The notes: a model not told the origin generated them from the letters alone. A DNA stretch of 64,000 nt from Leucosporidium creatinivorum (GCA_001600635.1 BCKL01000032.1:56087-120086), one strand, 5' to 3'. Counted from the stretch's first letter, positions 31,325-46,373 are shown. Numbers and translations: made by a program.

Positions 31325-34300
31325 ATGGTTTCGCATCGCAGACCGTCGCTCTCTGCAGCATCCCTGGCAGCCCTCACAGGCGACTTCGCCCCTCTCTCTC
31401 GTGCACTGTCGGACACCTCGACAGACACCGAGGAATGGGACAACAACTCGCAAGGCGCTTCATCCGTCTCAACCGAAGATGATACAGAAGACGAGCACCC
31501 TCAAGCACCCCTTCGTCTCTCTCCCGCAGATTCGACAATCCCCTCCCGAGTCGGCGACTTCGAGCTCGTCGCCGAGCATCGCCTGTCCACCGCACCCATC
31601 ACCGTGGCAAAATGGGTGTCGCAGAAGACTGGCCTTTCAGTCGTCTGGGCCAACACGCCGGGGCCTATCATCAACTTGTGGGCCACGGTGAGGAGCGAGA
31701 TCTTCGACGACTCCGGAAGGCCTCACACGCTCGAGCATCTGACGTGAGTTCAACGTCGAGGGAAAAGAAGGCAGAAGAAATGAGCTGACTCGACTGCTCC
31801 CGACACAGCTTCATGGGCAGCAAGAAGTGAGCCTTGGCGCCGAGCAGAGCCATCGCCGAGCAGCTCGCTGACTTTCGCCGAACCAGGTACCCCTACAAAG
31901 GGATCCTCGACATCTGCGCCAACCGCTGCTTGGCGAATGGCACCAACGCTTGGACGGCAGTCGACAACACGACCTACACGGCGGTGAGTTCCGCTTCGGC
32001 GAGACGGGGGTGAGCGGCGGCTGACTCGCCGATGACTCACAGAGCACCGCAAGCGAGGAAGGAATGCTCACCTTACTTCCAGTCTACCTCGACCACATCT
32101 TCAACCCGTGCGTCGTCGCTCGCCGTCTCCTCCCGAGCCCTCGCTCAACTCTCTCTCCCTTCCAGGACGATGAAAGAATCGGCGTTCACCACCGAGGTCT
32201 ACAACGTCAACTCCGAGGGTCATGAAGGAGGAGTCGTCTACTCGGAGATGCAAGCGCGTGGTGGCTCGAGCGATGATCTGCTCGAGTTGGGGTGAGCTTC
32301 CTCGCCGACTCGCCGAGGAAGCGCCGAGCCGAAGGAGGGGAGCTGACGGCCGCTCGCTCGTCTTCGTAGGCTTCAGCAGATTCTGTACGATCACCGTAAC
32401 GGCTACCGCTCGGAGACGGGGGGTATGCTCGACGCTCTTCGTCATTTGCACCTCGAAGACAGTGAGCCTCTCCTCTCGCCTCTCTCTCAACCTGAACTGA
32501 CCATCTCGCACACAGTCAAAACCTACCACACTCAAGCCTACACTCCCCAAAACGTCACCATCGTCCTCACCGGCCAATCCCTCCATCCCCTCCGTCTCCT
32601 CACCACCCTCGTCACCTCGGTCGAGCCCACCCTCCCCGCCCACGGTCCGCACCCTCGCGGCTGGAAGCGCCCCTTCCTGGAGACTACCACCGCTTCCAAT
32701 CCTCCTCAGCTCTATCAAGACGAGACCGAGATCGTCGAGTACCCCGAGAAGGATGAAAGCGTGGGGGAGGTCAGGCTGCATTGGATCGGGCCGCCGGCGA
32801 AGGAGTATGAGTTGCAGGCAGCGTTGAGCGTGTTGGGCGATTACTTGTCGGGGAGTAGTATTGCTCCGCTGAACAAGCTATTCGTCGAGACGAAGGATCC
32901 TTGGGCCTCGGGTGAGTGATGTCGCTCTGGCGCTCGTTGGCGAGCTGACCCTCCTCGCCGCATCGACACAGACATCTCCTTCACCTCAGACTTCCGCGAC
33001 CCGACCCTCCTCCACTGCATCATGTCCTCCGTACCGGTCAAGAAGCTCCACACCATCGGCTCCGAGGTCCTCAAAGCCCTCGCCGACATCGTCGCTCGCC
33101 CTTTCGACCTCGTCAGGATGCACACGGTTCTCCACCAGGCTAGATTGGCTACGTTATCGGTGATTGAGGGCGCGCCGGGGACGTGGATTCAGGGCAATGT
33201 GATGCAGGGTGAGTGGGAGAAGGGGGCTCGAGCGACTCGGAGCGGACGAGGATGTCGCTGACCTCGACGAAATGCCCCCCAATAGATGTGCTGTATGGAC
33301 CCGAGGACGGCAGCAGGTTTGCGGAGACCATGATGGACATCGAGATCATCAAGAAGCTGATGCGATGGTCGGCTACATCGTGGATCGCTCTCATCGACGA
33401 GTGAATTCCCTCGGCTCCTTAAGCTCTTTCGTGCTCTTTACTGACCATCTCGCTTCGCTACTTCACTCACAAACAGCTACTACGTCATCCCGCACTCGGT
33501 CACGCTCATCGGCAAGCCCTCCGCTACCCTAGCGCACAGGAAGGCGGCTGCCGACGCCGCTCGGGTCGAGGCGACCAAACGCCAACTCGGCCCCGCTGGT
33601 CTCGCTCTCCGAGGCAAGAAGAACGCAGAAGCGCAAGCGGAGAACTCTACTCCCATCCCACCCGAGCTTGTGAGGTCGTTCAAAATCCCCAGCCTCAAGA
33701 AGATCGGCTGGCTCGAGGTCGAAACGGCCAGGGCGAGGGGCATCTCGAAAACGGGCAAGCCGTTTCGCAATCGAGTGCAGGATCATGTCGACAGTGATCT
33801 AGGAGAGCCTCCGCTCTTCATTCAGTTCGACCGTGAGTCATCGCCCCTGCTCTTCGACCTCGGCGATCTCGAGCTGACCCTTCTCCCACTTCGCAGACAT
33901 CGCCAGCCAGTTCATCGAGATCACCCTCGTTATGCACGGATCGGCACATCCCCTTCTCTCTCTCTACCTCAACTCGTTCTTCTCCCTCCCTCTCAACCGC
34001 GCCAACGGTCAGCACTCCTACCAACATGTCGTTGGCGAATTGGACCAAGACACGCTATGGCGCTCCATTGGAACTGTCGGAGAAGGAGTCGCTTTGTCGA
34101 TGAAGGTCGAGCGGAGCAAGTACCCCGTCGCCGTCGTTTGGATGCGAGATTTGCTCTACAACTCGGTCTTTGAGGTCGACCGGTGAGCAGAGCTGGCTAG
34201 TCACTGCTTCGAGAAGCCACTTATAGACTTTGGTCCCACAGGCTCGTCAACTCGGTCGTCACTACCTTGCAGGATCTCCCTGCAGCTCGCGAGGACGACG

Positions 34301-35766
34301 CCTCGGTCGCTTCGGCCGGGCACCAGCAGCTTATCCTCAGCGACCGAGTACGGGCCTATTCTTCCTTTTTCGATCGACCGAAGACCTGTGCTAACACATT
34401 TCCTTGTTAGAGTGTTCTCATCCCGATGAACCTCCTCAACATGCTCAAGACCCTCCCCAGCCTACTCAAGAGGCTGCGGAGCGACCCTCAGAGCGTTGTG
34501 AGGGAGCTTGAGCAGCTCCGACATGAGCGTGAGCCGTCCCCTCGACTTTGTGACTTTGTGGAGCGATGTCGCTGACCTCGTCTCGACTTCGCAGTCACCG
34601 ACCACCGAGCTTTCCGCATCAGCGTCAAAGGCGACATCCTCCGACTCATGGCGCCATCTTCTACTTGGATCACCGAGTTTGCGAAGGTCGATTCGTTCCC
34701 GGCCTCCGAGCTCATCCCCGTCGTTCGCGAGATTGACGTTCTGACGCCTCTCGGCCGAAAACCGGCGCGCAAGGTGAGTTCAACTCGCGCTTCGCCGCGA
34801 GGATCACTGTAGCTGACGCTTCTTCATCTTCATCCACCAGTTTGTCATCTACAGCAGCCCGTCGAGCTCGTCGAGCTACTCTCGTCACATGGCGCCTGGA
34901 CCCGACTGGCGCTCGCCCGACTTGCCAGCCTTGCAGGTCGCCGTCGCGGCTCTCAATGCTATTGAGGGCTATCTGTGGACGGGTGAGTAGTGTGTACGAG
35001 TAGAGGTTGCTCTTGCTGATCTGTTCTGCGACAGCCATTCGCGGCGCAGGCCTCGCATATGGCTGCAGCATCGCCGTTAGCCTTGAAACCAAGGCGCTCA
35101 CCTTCGTCGTACGTTACCGCCTATTTTACCCTCTGACTTCGTACTTCTCGCTTATCATTTTCCGAGCTGTGCAGGTTTTCAAGTCTCCCGATGCTTTCGC
35201 CGCGTTCTCGGCGGCCCAATCGCTCATCGACTCGCTTCTTTCGGGCAAGGTGAGCCTTCTCAGTGCGCTGTATGAAGAGACGTCTTGACTGATAGCTTTC
35301 ACGCTCCAACACAGATCAAGATCACGCAAGCGACTATCGACGCGGCCAAGAGCAACATCGCTTACAACCTCGTCTCTTCGCTGCACACTCTTGACGAAGC
35401 GGTGAGCAGAGGGGTCTTTCATCAAGCCTGCGGGACAGTGTAGCTGACTGTTCTCTACCAGGCGACTGCCTCCTTCGTTGATACCATCCTCTTCGACCGC
35501 CCTCCGGGCTACGCCCGCTACGCTCTCGACCGAGTTCAGGTAAGATGGGGCTGACGAGCGTCTCGAGAGTACGGAGCTGACCTGACTCACCCATCTTAAA
35601 GGAGGTGCGACTTTCCGATGTGCTGCCTGCCATCAGGAAGTGGATCCGGCCAATCTTCGATCCCGAGCAGAGCATCGGCGTAGCCTCTACCAGCCAGGGA
35701 GTGCTGACCCGCCTGACCGAGGGCTTCAGGAAATGGGGATACGACGTCGAGCATAAGACTCAGTAG
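31325..35766 (+). CDS. M16-family zinc metallopeptidase (Sdd3/Mug138-like)
   Basis: Pitrilysin-type peptidase of roughly 1,000 residues, the length of the YOL098C/Mug138 group. A Ser/Asp/Glu-rich start is followed by DFELVAEHRLSTAPITVAKW and NLWATVRSEIFDDSGRPHTLEH, in which HTLEH is the inverted zinc motif HxxEH. The third zinc ligand is expected in EGHEGGVVYSEM, about 80 residues later. NRCLANGTNAWTAVDNTTYT is the conserved strand beside the active site. The C-terminal non-catalytic half contains IPHSVTLIGKPSATL, LTDHRAFRISVKGDI and VRLSDVLPAIRKW. Stop TAG 35764-35766. No targeting sequence is visible, consistent with a cytosolic enzyme. Natural substrates are unknown. It is 228 bp downstream of Arp1, same strand. 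Confidence 0.9.
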
Positions 35767-35956
35767 ACTGTAGAGCATTTGCTGCACCTAAGACTCGCTC
35801 ACTCTCGAAGCTAGTTCGCGACCGACGGCGAAGGCTCTCGCATTCTGCCATCTCTCTCACTGTTGCACCGGCGATCGTTCATCAGGTACATATATATCAA
35901 CTCCGCAACCTCTACATCTCCCTGTTTCGCTTCTACGCCAGCTCTCGACGAGGACT

Positions 35957-38594
35957 CTAGAGGCGAGGCTTCGCGCCGAGGCCGTTTCCAACGCCCGACT
36001 GAGAAGAGCAGGAGGTCAGCGAGCATGATCGGGGCTTCGAGGGTAAAAAAAAACACCAAAGGCTCGTAGTTCTGCCTCATGAGGTGGTCGGGAGCGCTGT
36101 CGACGGCGCGGTGATGGAGAGCCGAAATATCGACCTGCGAGTGAAGCGGATTAGCGTGGACGAGTGGTGCAGATCCACCGCATAGTGAACGTACCATCTC
36201 GGGAGTGATGTCGGCGAGTGTTGGTGCACCTATGAGACGCAGGCTGGGAGAGGAAGCGAAGGTGAGCGAGGAGCGAAGCCAGCGCAAGAAGGGAAGACGA
36301 GCTCACTTCATCTCCATCTCATCCTTGAGCAGCTGGATGGCTCGCACGACTCCTTCCTTTCCGTACGCGCAGTAGGCATCTGTGCGAGAGTAGCGAGTCA
36401 GTCCTCCGCCGTCTCGTCGGCGTCCTGTCGCTTCGCTCGCTCCTACTCACACAGCAAAGGTCGACCGAGGCCGACCGCCTTGGCTCCCAGCGCGATAGCC
36501 TTGATAACATCTCCCGCACGACGCACACCTCCGTCGATGTAAACCTCGAAGCCATTCTTGAGCAGGTCGCGCTTGCGAAGCTCGGCCATGGTCTCGACGA
36601 GGATCTCGATTCCCGAGCGAGCGAAATCCTGCAGGTGAAGCGAGATAGGTGAGCGGCCGAGACAGTTCGAGCAGTTCAGAGATGCGAAAGGAGCATACGA
36701 GCTGACGTCCTCCGTGGTTGGAGAGCACGACTCCCGCGAGGCCGTTCTCGGCCGCCAGAACGGCGTCCTCCCAGCACTGCACTCCCTTGAGGACGATGGG
36801 CATCCTGTGGAGAGACTGTCGGTTAGGAAAGAAGTTCAGAGGAGATGTAGCGCGAAGGACCAACTTGGTGATCGTCTTGAACCATTCGATGTCCTGTCGA
36901 AGCGGGGGGAGCAGGAAGGGTCAGCTTTCATCGCCGAGAAACGCTCCTCCGTGTGAAGCCGCGCTCACCTTCCAGCACAATCCGGGGTCGATGAATGAAG
37001 AGATGGCACGAGCGGCTCCCTGCGACTTGTCGACCTTCGATCCCTGCTGGACGTCGGAGCCCTCGTCGGCGAACTTCTGCCTCATGTCCTTCTCGCGACG
37101 ACCAAGCTGGGGAGCGTCGACGGTGATGAACAGTCCTGAACCAAGGGGAGCGGGGTCAGCGATGTCCTTGGCGCACCTCGATACAAGAGATGCTCACCCT
37201 TGACGCCTCGCTCCTCGGCGTGTCGGACGATGCGCTCGGTGATAGAGTGATCCTTGTTGACATAGAGCTGCATGATGAGGTTTTGGCCTATGAAGCGTTC
37301 AAAAAAGCGTCAGCTCTTGCCCGACCGCCGAAGATTAGCTTCGCCGAGCTCACCCGGAGCTGCCTCGTCGACGATCTCGTCAAAGGAGCAGGAAGCAAGA
37401 GTGGGGATCATCTGGATGGTGCCAGTCTCGGACCCTGCCCAGGTTAGGTTCTTCTCTCCGTCGGGGTGTCCCAATCGTCCAAGAGCGGTTCTGTGAGTGA
37501 AGAAGGGTCAGCGCCGAAGGGCGAGTGGCGCCTTGTGAGAGCCTACGCGGTCATGTAAATGGGCAGGGAGGTCTGCGAGTAGTATATTAGCCCGAGAAGC
37601 AAGCGAATGAGGTGCAAGACTCACAGGCATCCCTAGAATCGTCGACGAGTAGTCGACCTCGGTGACATCCCTCAGCACGCGTGGGCGGAACCAGATGCGC
37701 TGATAGGCGCTTCGGTTCTCGCGCATGGTGATCTCATCATCCGCACCTGAACTGTCTGTAGTGGGAGAGACGCGAGAGTCAGCGGCGGTCTCTTGCCGAC
37801 GAAGAGAGAGGGGGGAGGCGACGAACAGTAAGCCCAAGCGGCGGTAGGGAGGATCGACTTTGCCACGGCCTGCAGCACCAATCATCAGCGAGTCATTCTC
37901 TAGCTTTACGCCTCGCCCGAGCTCACCTCAAAGTCATACAACGACAAGCACTCGTCGAGAGGCGGCTTGTTGGCGACCCTGATCTTGCGCTGCTTCTCCT
38001 CCTCCGTCTCCTCCTTGACGACGACCTCCACGCCAGTCATATCGACCGAGCCGAGGTGCTTCTCCTTGGGTAGGTACTGCTCCAAGGTGCCAGGAGGGTG
38101 GATCGGCTCGCTGAATGAGGAAGCGACGATTAGCTCGTGGTTGAGAGGTGCAGACGGGGTCGATGGAGCGCAGAAAGTAGGACAAGACGTACTAGGCTTC
38201 TGTAGCATCCTTGCCGGCGTACTTGAGGAGGATCTTCATTCCGCCTGAGGTGGACGAATCGCGAGGTTAGCGGCGCTGCTCCTTTCGCCACTGGACCTTC
38301 GTAGATGCCGCTTTGAGCAGCGAGGCAGCATCTCAAAGCTATGTAGCTCACCAGGGTGCTCAGGGGCAAACTGTAGAGCAGTAGAGCGTTAGTTTCGTCT
38401 GCCTGTTGAGCGCGGGGCACGGCGGAGAGGACCAACTCACCTCTGTAAGATCATAGGCTTGTCCCTGTAATACGCCAGAGTGAGTTCGATGTACAGGCAA
38501 TGAGCCGCTGCATCCGTACCTTGACAATGACCCAGAGCGACTCTGCCGTGTTGTGCTTCTCGATCTCCGCAAACTGGTTCTTGAACTCGCTCAT
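35957..38594 (-). CDS. Flavocytochrome b2-type FMN 2-hydroxyacid dehydrogenase (L-lactate dehydrogenase)
   Basis: Fused cytochrome b5 domain and FMN alpha-hydroxyacid dehydrogenase that oxidises L-lactate or a similar 2-hydroxyacid. The b5 part has the heme ligands in EHPGGMKILLKYAGKDAT and YEPIHPPGTL. The FMN barrel has SLYDFEAVAKSILPTAAWAYYSSGADDE, RVLRDVTEVDYSSTILGMPT, LFITVDAPQLGRREKDMR, PIVLKGVQCWEDAV, the catalytic His/Arg stretch LSNHGGRQLD, VYIDGGVRRAGDVIKAIALG and GLGRPLLY. It starts directly with the b5 domain (MSEFKNQFAEIEKHN), with no mitochondrial presequence. After YEPL a weak-donor intron (35999-36056) with a strong branch point and acceptor gives the tail SGVGNGLGAKPRL. Without that splice the frame runs on about 80 residues to 35811. 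About 500 residues. Confidence 0.9.
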
Positions 38595-38949
38595 CTTGTG
38601 GCCGTGTTAGATGCAGTGGAGTGTGGGTAGTGTGTAGGTCTTTCTGGAGTGAAGCGGGACCCGTAATACGAGGCGAAGAGACGACGAGGATAGGGAGAGA
38701 GGTAGAAAGCGGAGAGCGCCTCTTCGCGCGAAGGGGCTCCTCGCGAGCTAAAGCGGGGCAAGTTGAAGAGAGCTACAGCGAGAAGTCGCGAAGCTCTCTG
38801 TTGATGGTGTGCTATGTCAAGGGGCCGCTGCACCTTTGCGCGGCCCTCTTCCTCTCTTCTCTCATCGCCGAGAGTTCACCGCGCGAATCAGAGGCTGTTC
38901 TAATCCCCGAAAAGCCCAATCTAGTGCTATCTACATCTAAACAGCGTCG
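38595..38949. promoter_or_regulatory. Upstream region of the flavocytochrome b2 gene
   Basis: 355 bp between the dehydrogenase start and the FSH1 stop, both minus strand. No clear element recognised. Confidence 0.4.
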
Positions 38950-40239
38950 CTACAGCTTGCCCGGTGCAGTCTCCTCGGGTCCAGCCACCGCACCTGAAGG
39001 CGAAGGAATCTCGGCGATGCCACTCGCGCCGACGCCGCCCTCCTTGAAGAGGTCCAGGTAGGCTTTGAAGAAGTTGCGCCAGCTCGCTTTGCTCGGAGTG
39101 TGGTGTCCTAGTGGGAGGTGAGACAGTCGTGAGCATCTCTGCGTGAAAGAAGGTCAAGTCCGAGAGAACGACAAACCTCCATCGTGCCATTCGACTCGGG
39201 CGTCTACGAAGGCGTCAACGAGGGGCAGCGAGCGGTCTGTCGAGAAAGCATCGTCAGTCAAGAGCACTGTATAGTGAACAGTAGCACAACCTACCCGAGC
39301 CGACGATCGTGTCCCCTCGACCGAGAACATGCAAGGTGGGAGTCTTGCTCGGCGTGTCAAAGAGAGCGCTCCATACGGGATCAGCGGGCATGAAGCCTGC
39401 GCTGAGGACCGAGAACTTGAAGGGTGCTGGTGGCCATACGACGTTGGGGTCGTTGGAAGGAGCGGCGAAGACGGGGTGAAGCGAAGGGTTCTCGACCAAA
39501 GCGGTCAGCATGGCGGCGGCGGCGGCTCCTGCGTAGAGGTCCGAGGGTCAGCGGCGCGCTCGAAGGAACAAGAGAGTAATGCTCACCCTGAGAGAAGCCC
39601 CAAACACCATCGAAAGGCCCTTGCTGCTCCAAGATGTCGCGGAGGTAGACGAGCGACTCGTCCATCTTGGTGAAATGCCGCCAGCCGTCCTTGGATTCAG
39701 CGAACCACCTATAGGGTTCTGCAAGTTAGTTTCCTGGGCGTATCTGGCTTGTCGTGTCGCAGCGGCTCACCAAGCGCGAGGCGTTTCTTCGGCGGACGTC
39801 GGGTTCTAGAGAAAGCCGAGATGGGTCAGCAAGAGGTTCGGTCGAGCTTGGGAGAGCAGCAGCAGCGGCGTACGGATGTAGCAGAAGAGTCAAAGTCGGT
39901 GGAAGAGTTGGTGGGAGTGTCCACGATGTGAGGCTGCCGAGCAAAGAGCGATGGAGGTGCAGGTCAGCTCTGCACCTTTCTGAGTCCTCCCAGCGAGCTG
40001 AACCACCCGTGAGCTTGAGCAGAAGCTCGAGACGTACAGGATCCACGAACACGAGCTCTGCTGAATCCTTGATGCCCCTTCGAATCGCCCCGAGCCTTCC
40101 ACCTTGAAGAAGCAGCAGCAAGCGCTACGGTCAGTTTCGTCGATCCTGGTCAGCCTGGGAGGCACTGTATAAGCTCACTGAAGATCGCAGCGTTTTGCGT
40201 GTAGCCCGGCAACATCAGAATCTTGGGAACGCCGGCCAT
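38950..40239 (-). CDS. FSH1-family serine hydrolase
   Basis: Alpha/beta hydrolase of the FSH1 family (PF03959), small cytosolic esterases related to human OVCA2. It begins MAGVPKILMLPGYTQNAAIF, then LGAIRRGIKDSAELVFVDPPH. ETPRAWWFAESKDGWRHF follows, then LRDILEQQGPFDGVWGFSQG with the nucleophilic Ser in GFSQG. The catalytic Asp lies in LHVLGRGDTIVG and the catalytic His in EWHDGGHHTPS. The end is a 30-residue Gly/Ala/Pro tail, stop TAG at 38950. About 270 residues, usual for the family. The first intron only keeps the family frame if it ends at a CAAG acceptor (after IFS) rather than at an upstream GTAG. Physiological substrate unknown. Confidence 0.9.
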
Positions 40240-41844
40240 TGTTGTCGAGAGGCGCGTGAGGTTGAGAGGCTGCGAGCTTGAGGGAGAGACGGCGATACTA
40301 TGGGCGAGTCTGAGTGGGGGGGTCGTTGTACAAGGAACTTTGCCGAGAGATTGGAGCAGCGAGCTGATGATCTTTGGGGAGGAGGAAACAAAGGTCGGCG
40401 AGGCTCTCGCTCTTCTCCTGGCTCGGCTAAGCAAAAGCGAAGAGAACGCAAGCAGCCACGCTGCAGATCTCTGTTTCCAGTGCGAAGCGACAAGCGCTAT
40501 GGGATGCATCAAGCTTCTCCTTAGCTGCTATCGCTGCACTTCAGCTCACCGAAGCACCCCTCGGCTCTCACTCGGCTTTGCAGGCTTATCTACGCTCATC
40601 GGCTTGAGAGCGATCTCTGATGGGTAAGCTGGAGCCGCAGAGACTAATCAATGTTTAGAGATATGCTCAAGGTGCGGGGGAAGTGGCCTCGGTCAGAGGG
40701 CAAGCACCAGTGCGGTCGAAAGCCAGCGCCGAGGGAGCCGAAGTGAGCTGTCCTTACAACAGTTGGCGAGCGAGTGGCAGTCGCCTCGTAAACGCGTAGA
40801 GATACAGCCAGAATCTACTTTGATCTCGGCTGATTCTGCAACTCTCGCGCGAGCTTGATACGTCTTGAGACTCGGCTCGGCGCTCCTGCTCGGCGCCGCA
40901 GGAGGACTCACCCCTGCCTCTCTAGCGGCATTTTCTCGCCTGCAGCTCCTCTTCCGGCTTCTAGCTGATACCTTACTCCTTCACGCTTTCAAAGTGAAGA
41001 CGAGGCGCGCCAGCCTGCAGAGTGAGAAAGCGAGAACGGCTTTCGAGCCCGGGACTCGAAGACGGAGGGTCGACGAGCTGCCTTCCAGCCAACCGGACGC
41101 AGAGTAGGAGCAGAGCAAGCTCACAGCCTCGCTTCAGAAGCTATCTGGCAACCCTCGTCTGTTTCTAGCAGCTGCTCGCGATGCCGCTGGCTCAAGCAAC
41201 TCAGGCTTCGGCGATGAGAGAGGGGCGGGTGAGGTGCAGGACGAATCGGCGGTAGCGGGAAGGCTGGCCGATTGTTGTACCCCTGTAACCGAGCAGAAAG
41301 CGGAAGCTCAGGTCGATATTGAGATGGCGGGAGTGGAGAGAATCGAAGTTGGAAAGAGGTGGCTTTGACCTCGCTTTCGCCGAGCCCGTCTGTCGGACTT
41401 CACCAACGCCGAGGAGCAGCGACAAATGCTTTTCTCCCTCGTTCCACATTTTTTTCGCGGTCCGACTGGAGGTTCAAAGTACATGCTACCATTCAAGCGG
41501 CCTGCTGTAGCACAGCAGACACGTCAAATGTAGCGGAAGGGGCTGGGCGCTTGTCACCCGCGACTTCCTCATCCGGCCGAGCGAGCGCCAGAGTCGAGCT
41601 TTCGAGCTCTGCGCTTGAGCCAGGGCTCTGATTGCATTCTAGAGTGAGCTGGCCCGCCTCTGCACTTGTGCACCTCGACGCTCCCCTGCCTCCCTCCCTC
41701 CCTCCCTCCACCTCTTCGCACACGTCGCCGGCAACCTCTCGCTCGTCTCCCCAGTCGCCTCGTCTCGGATATCAGCTCGTCGCCCAGCAGCTTCAGCTCT
41801 CCCCTCTTCACTGCACTTCGCTCGTCTCCAAGGCAGCCACCAAC
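40240..41844. other. Long divergent intergenic region, no gene seen
   Basis: 1.6 kb between the FSH1 start (minus) and the PKA start (plus). Open frames in it lack motifs, plausible splice patterns and similarity that I can recognise. The 150 bp before the PKA start are pyrimidine-rich, with a CCCT repeat around 41692-41709. The length suggests a large regulated PKA promoter and 5' leader, but no specific site could be named. Confidence 0.5.
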
Positions 41845-44132
<2,288 letters not shown>

Positions 44133-44760
44133 AGCGCGGTAACGAGCTAGCCCGAGCTTCGCTTCCCCTTCCATCTCCTCGACTCGGCAGGTTCCGATGT
44201 CGAACGAGATGCTCTCTCTCTCACACACACACGCGCTTCCCCGCATCTCTTATCAGTTTCCCCCACTACCATCTCCTCATCACTCACTCAGCACTCCACA
44301 CTCACTATTCTGTCTTCCCCTCCCCCGTCGTCCCTCACCTCATCTTAACTTACTCTGAACTTATTTTTGAGCTCATTCCCCCACTGTTGGAAGTACTTGT
44401 AGCCTTCTCAGCCCGACGATAATGCGAGTGCGAGGCAGAGAGTACTTGTGAAGCGAGGAAACGTCGAATGGAGATTGCTCTGCTCGGCGAAGAGGGATGG
44501 GGACTCGGCGCCCACTTCCCGTACCGCGGTACACTGAGGCTTCCCCAGCTCAATGCCCAACGTTCATCCTCAGATCAGAAGCTTTTCGTAGCCCAGCCAT
44601 TGCCTGCCTCGACCTTCCTCTCGGTCGACCGAGCCGTGAGCCGCGGTCTTAAGAAGGGAGCCAGTCCTCGGTACAAAAGGCCTGCAGCACGGCTTGGTTC
44701 TGCATCTCTCACTCGTCTCTCTTCTTCACTCTCTCTACACGTCTCCGTCCTGCACTTAGT
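44133..44760. promoter_or_regulatory. PKA 3' flank and dioxygenase promoter with TATA-like box
   Basis: 628 bp between two plus-strand genes. TACAAAAG at 44672-44679, 82 bases upstream of the dioxygenase start, is a plausible TATA variant. No gene seen. Confidence 0.4.
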
Positions 44761-46373
44761 ATGAGGCTCACTTCGACCGCAATCGCACTCGGCTCCCTCT
44801 TCGCCGCTGCCTCGGCGCACGGCCCAGAGACTCCTCAAGAGGTCGCTCAATTCAAGGCGCGGCAAGAGAGCATCTACCATTGCGCACCAAAGATCAAGCA
44901 ATATGTAGCCGCTCGTAAAGCTGCTGTAAGTGGTCATCCAGGTCGTCAATTCGCCATTCTTCCGGGCCGAGCTGAGCTTCTCTCTCGATGTGCTTCGCCT
45001 TCTCCACTCCCATCAGGCTCAACAAGCTTTAGGAGGAGCTGCTCCGACGGATGCGAGCTCCATGTTCATTGAAAGAGCCTTTGCCGCCGACTCGGTCGAC
45101 AAAAGGACGCTCAAGTGCTCGCCGATTGAGGAGGCCAAGATTCGCAACCACACATGTGTGCTATCTCCCGAGACTACTCAAGGTCCCTACTACCACGATC
45201 GAGGTCACCCTATCCGTCAGAACATGGCAGAAGACCAACTCGGTCTGCTTTTTGTAAGTTCGGCGCAGCCTCCATTCGCTCCGAATCTCGGCTGGGGCTG
45301 CTTGCTGACTCTCAGCGACCCTGCACAGCTCATGGACGTCGGCGTGATTGATGTCAAGACTTGCGAGCCTCTCCCCGATGTGCTGGTCGATCTCTGTATG
45401 TCTCTCGCTGCCGACCCAGCATCGCCGAGCTCGGGCTGACCGTGCATTGCAGGGCATGCGAACGCCACTGGCCACTACGCCGGACACCCCGAGCAAGAGG
45501 AAGCGCTCAAATGGGAAGGACCAAAGCACGAAGGACCTCGCAAGGGGCTACTTTCCAAGTACCCGCGCACCGAGCCCGAGCAGACCTTCCTTCGCGGCGC
45601 TTGGCCTACCAACAAGCACGGGCTTTCGCAGTTCACCTGTGAGTAGTATGCTAGATCGGGAAGGGCCCTTGCTGACCTCGACACCTCAGCCATCTTCCCT
45701 GGGTACTACACAGGCCGAGCGACTCATGTGCACGTCAAAGTTCACACCGAGTGGGAGCCTCACTCCAACGGCACGTTCACCTCCGGCCACCTCATACACA
45801 CTGGCCAGTTTTTTGTCGACGACGCGATCAACTCGCAGCTTGACAAGGTGAGCTCGCGTTCTCCTGCTTCTCGGCGCCGAACTCTCCACCCCTCCTTCGG
45901 AGCAGAACTCTGCGCCTGCGAGCCATCTCGATCCCCACCACCAATTTCTCAGACAACTGGAGCTGATCTGCTACCGCGCACCATAGATGTGGCCTTACAA
46001 CACCAATCCCATCGTCGACAAGTGGGGCCGTACTCGCAACTGGGACGATTCGCTCCAGATCTACCAGGATTCGCACAAGAATGGGTGAGCTTCTCGGATC
46101 ACGTTCTAAACCTTTCTTCGAGCTTGCACTGACCCTGTATTACCCCTTCACCCAGCTACGGGCCCACTTTCGAGATTGAGAAGCTCGGCGGAGTCATCCA
46201 GCAGGGCCTGATCGCCTACATCACCGTTGGCGTGGACACCAGCGCCAGCTACAACCCTACCGAGGTGAGTCCGGCTTTCCATCTGCCTCGCTGTGAGGTC
46301 CTAGGTTCTGTGGCGTCGGCGATGGCTGACTTGCCTGTGCTTACGCGCTCTCCCACAGGCATGGTCGCCATAG
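44761..46373 (+). CDS. Secreted intradiol ring-cleavage dioxygenase
   Basis: Non-haem Fe(III) enzyme that opens catechol-type rings between the hydroxyls, related to protocatechuate 3,4-dioxygenase beta chains. A signal peptide (MRLTSTAIALGSLFAAASAH) sends it out of the cell, as in the extracellular fungal group acting on lignin- or plant-phenol-derived catechols. The core reads CVLSPETTQGPYYHDRGHPI (first Tyr ligand), LMDVGVIDVKTCEPLPDVLVDLW, HANATGHYAG, FTSIFPGYYTGRATHVHVKVH (second Tyr plus His and His ligands) and HTGQFFVDDAINSQLDK. All four iron ligands are present. A last short exon adds AWSP, stop TAG 46371-46373. About 370 residues. Exact phenolic substrate unknown. Confidence 0.9.

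Noticed and set aside
35811-36056. Flavocytochrome b2 reading through to a stop at 35811 as the main form
   Set aside because: The extra 80 residues look random, and a good branch point and acceptor point to splicing; kept only as the intron-retention alternative.
41632-41844. Upstream in-frame extension of the PKA catalytic subunit
   Set aside because: The open frame upstream starts without ATG and is coded by a pyrimidine-rich leader; ATG 41845 gives MGLLSRKK.
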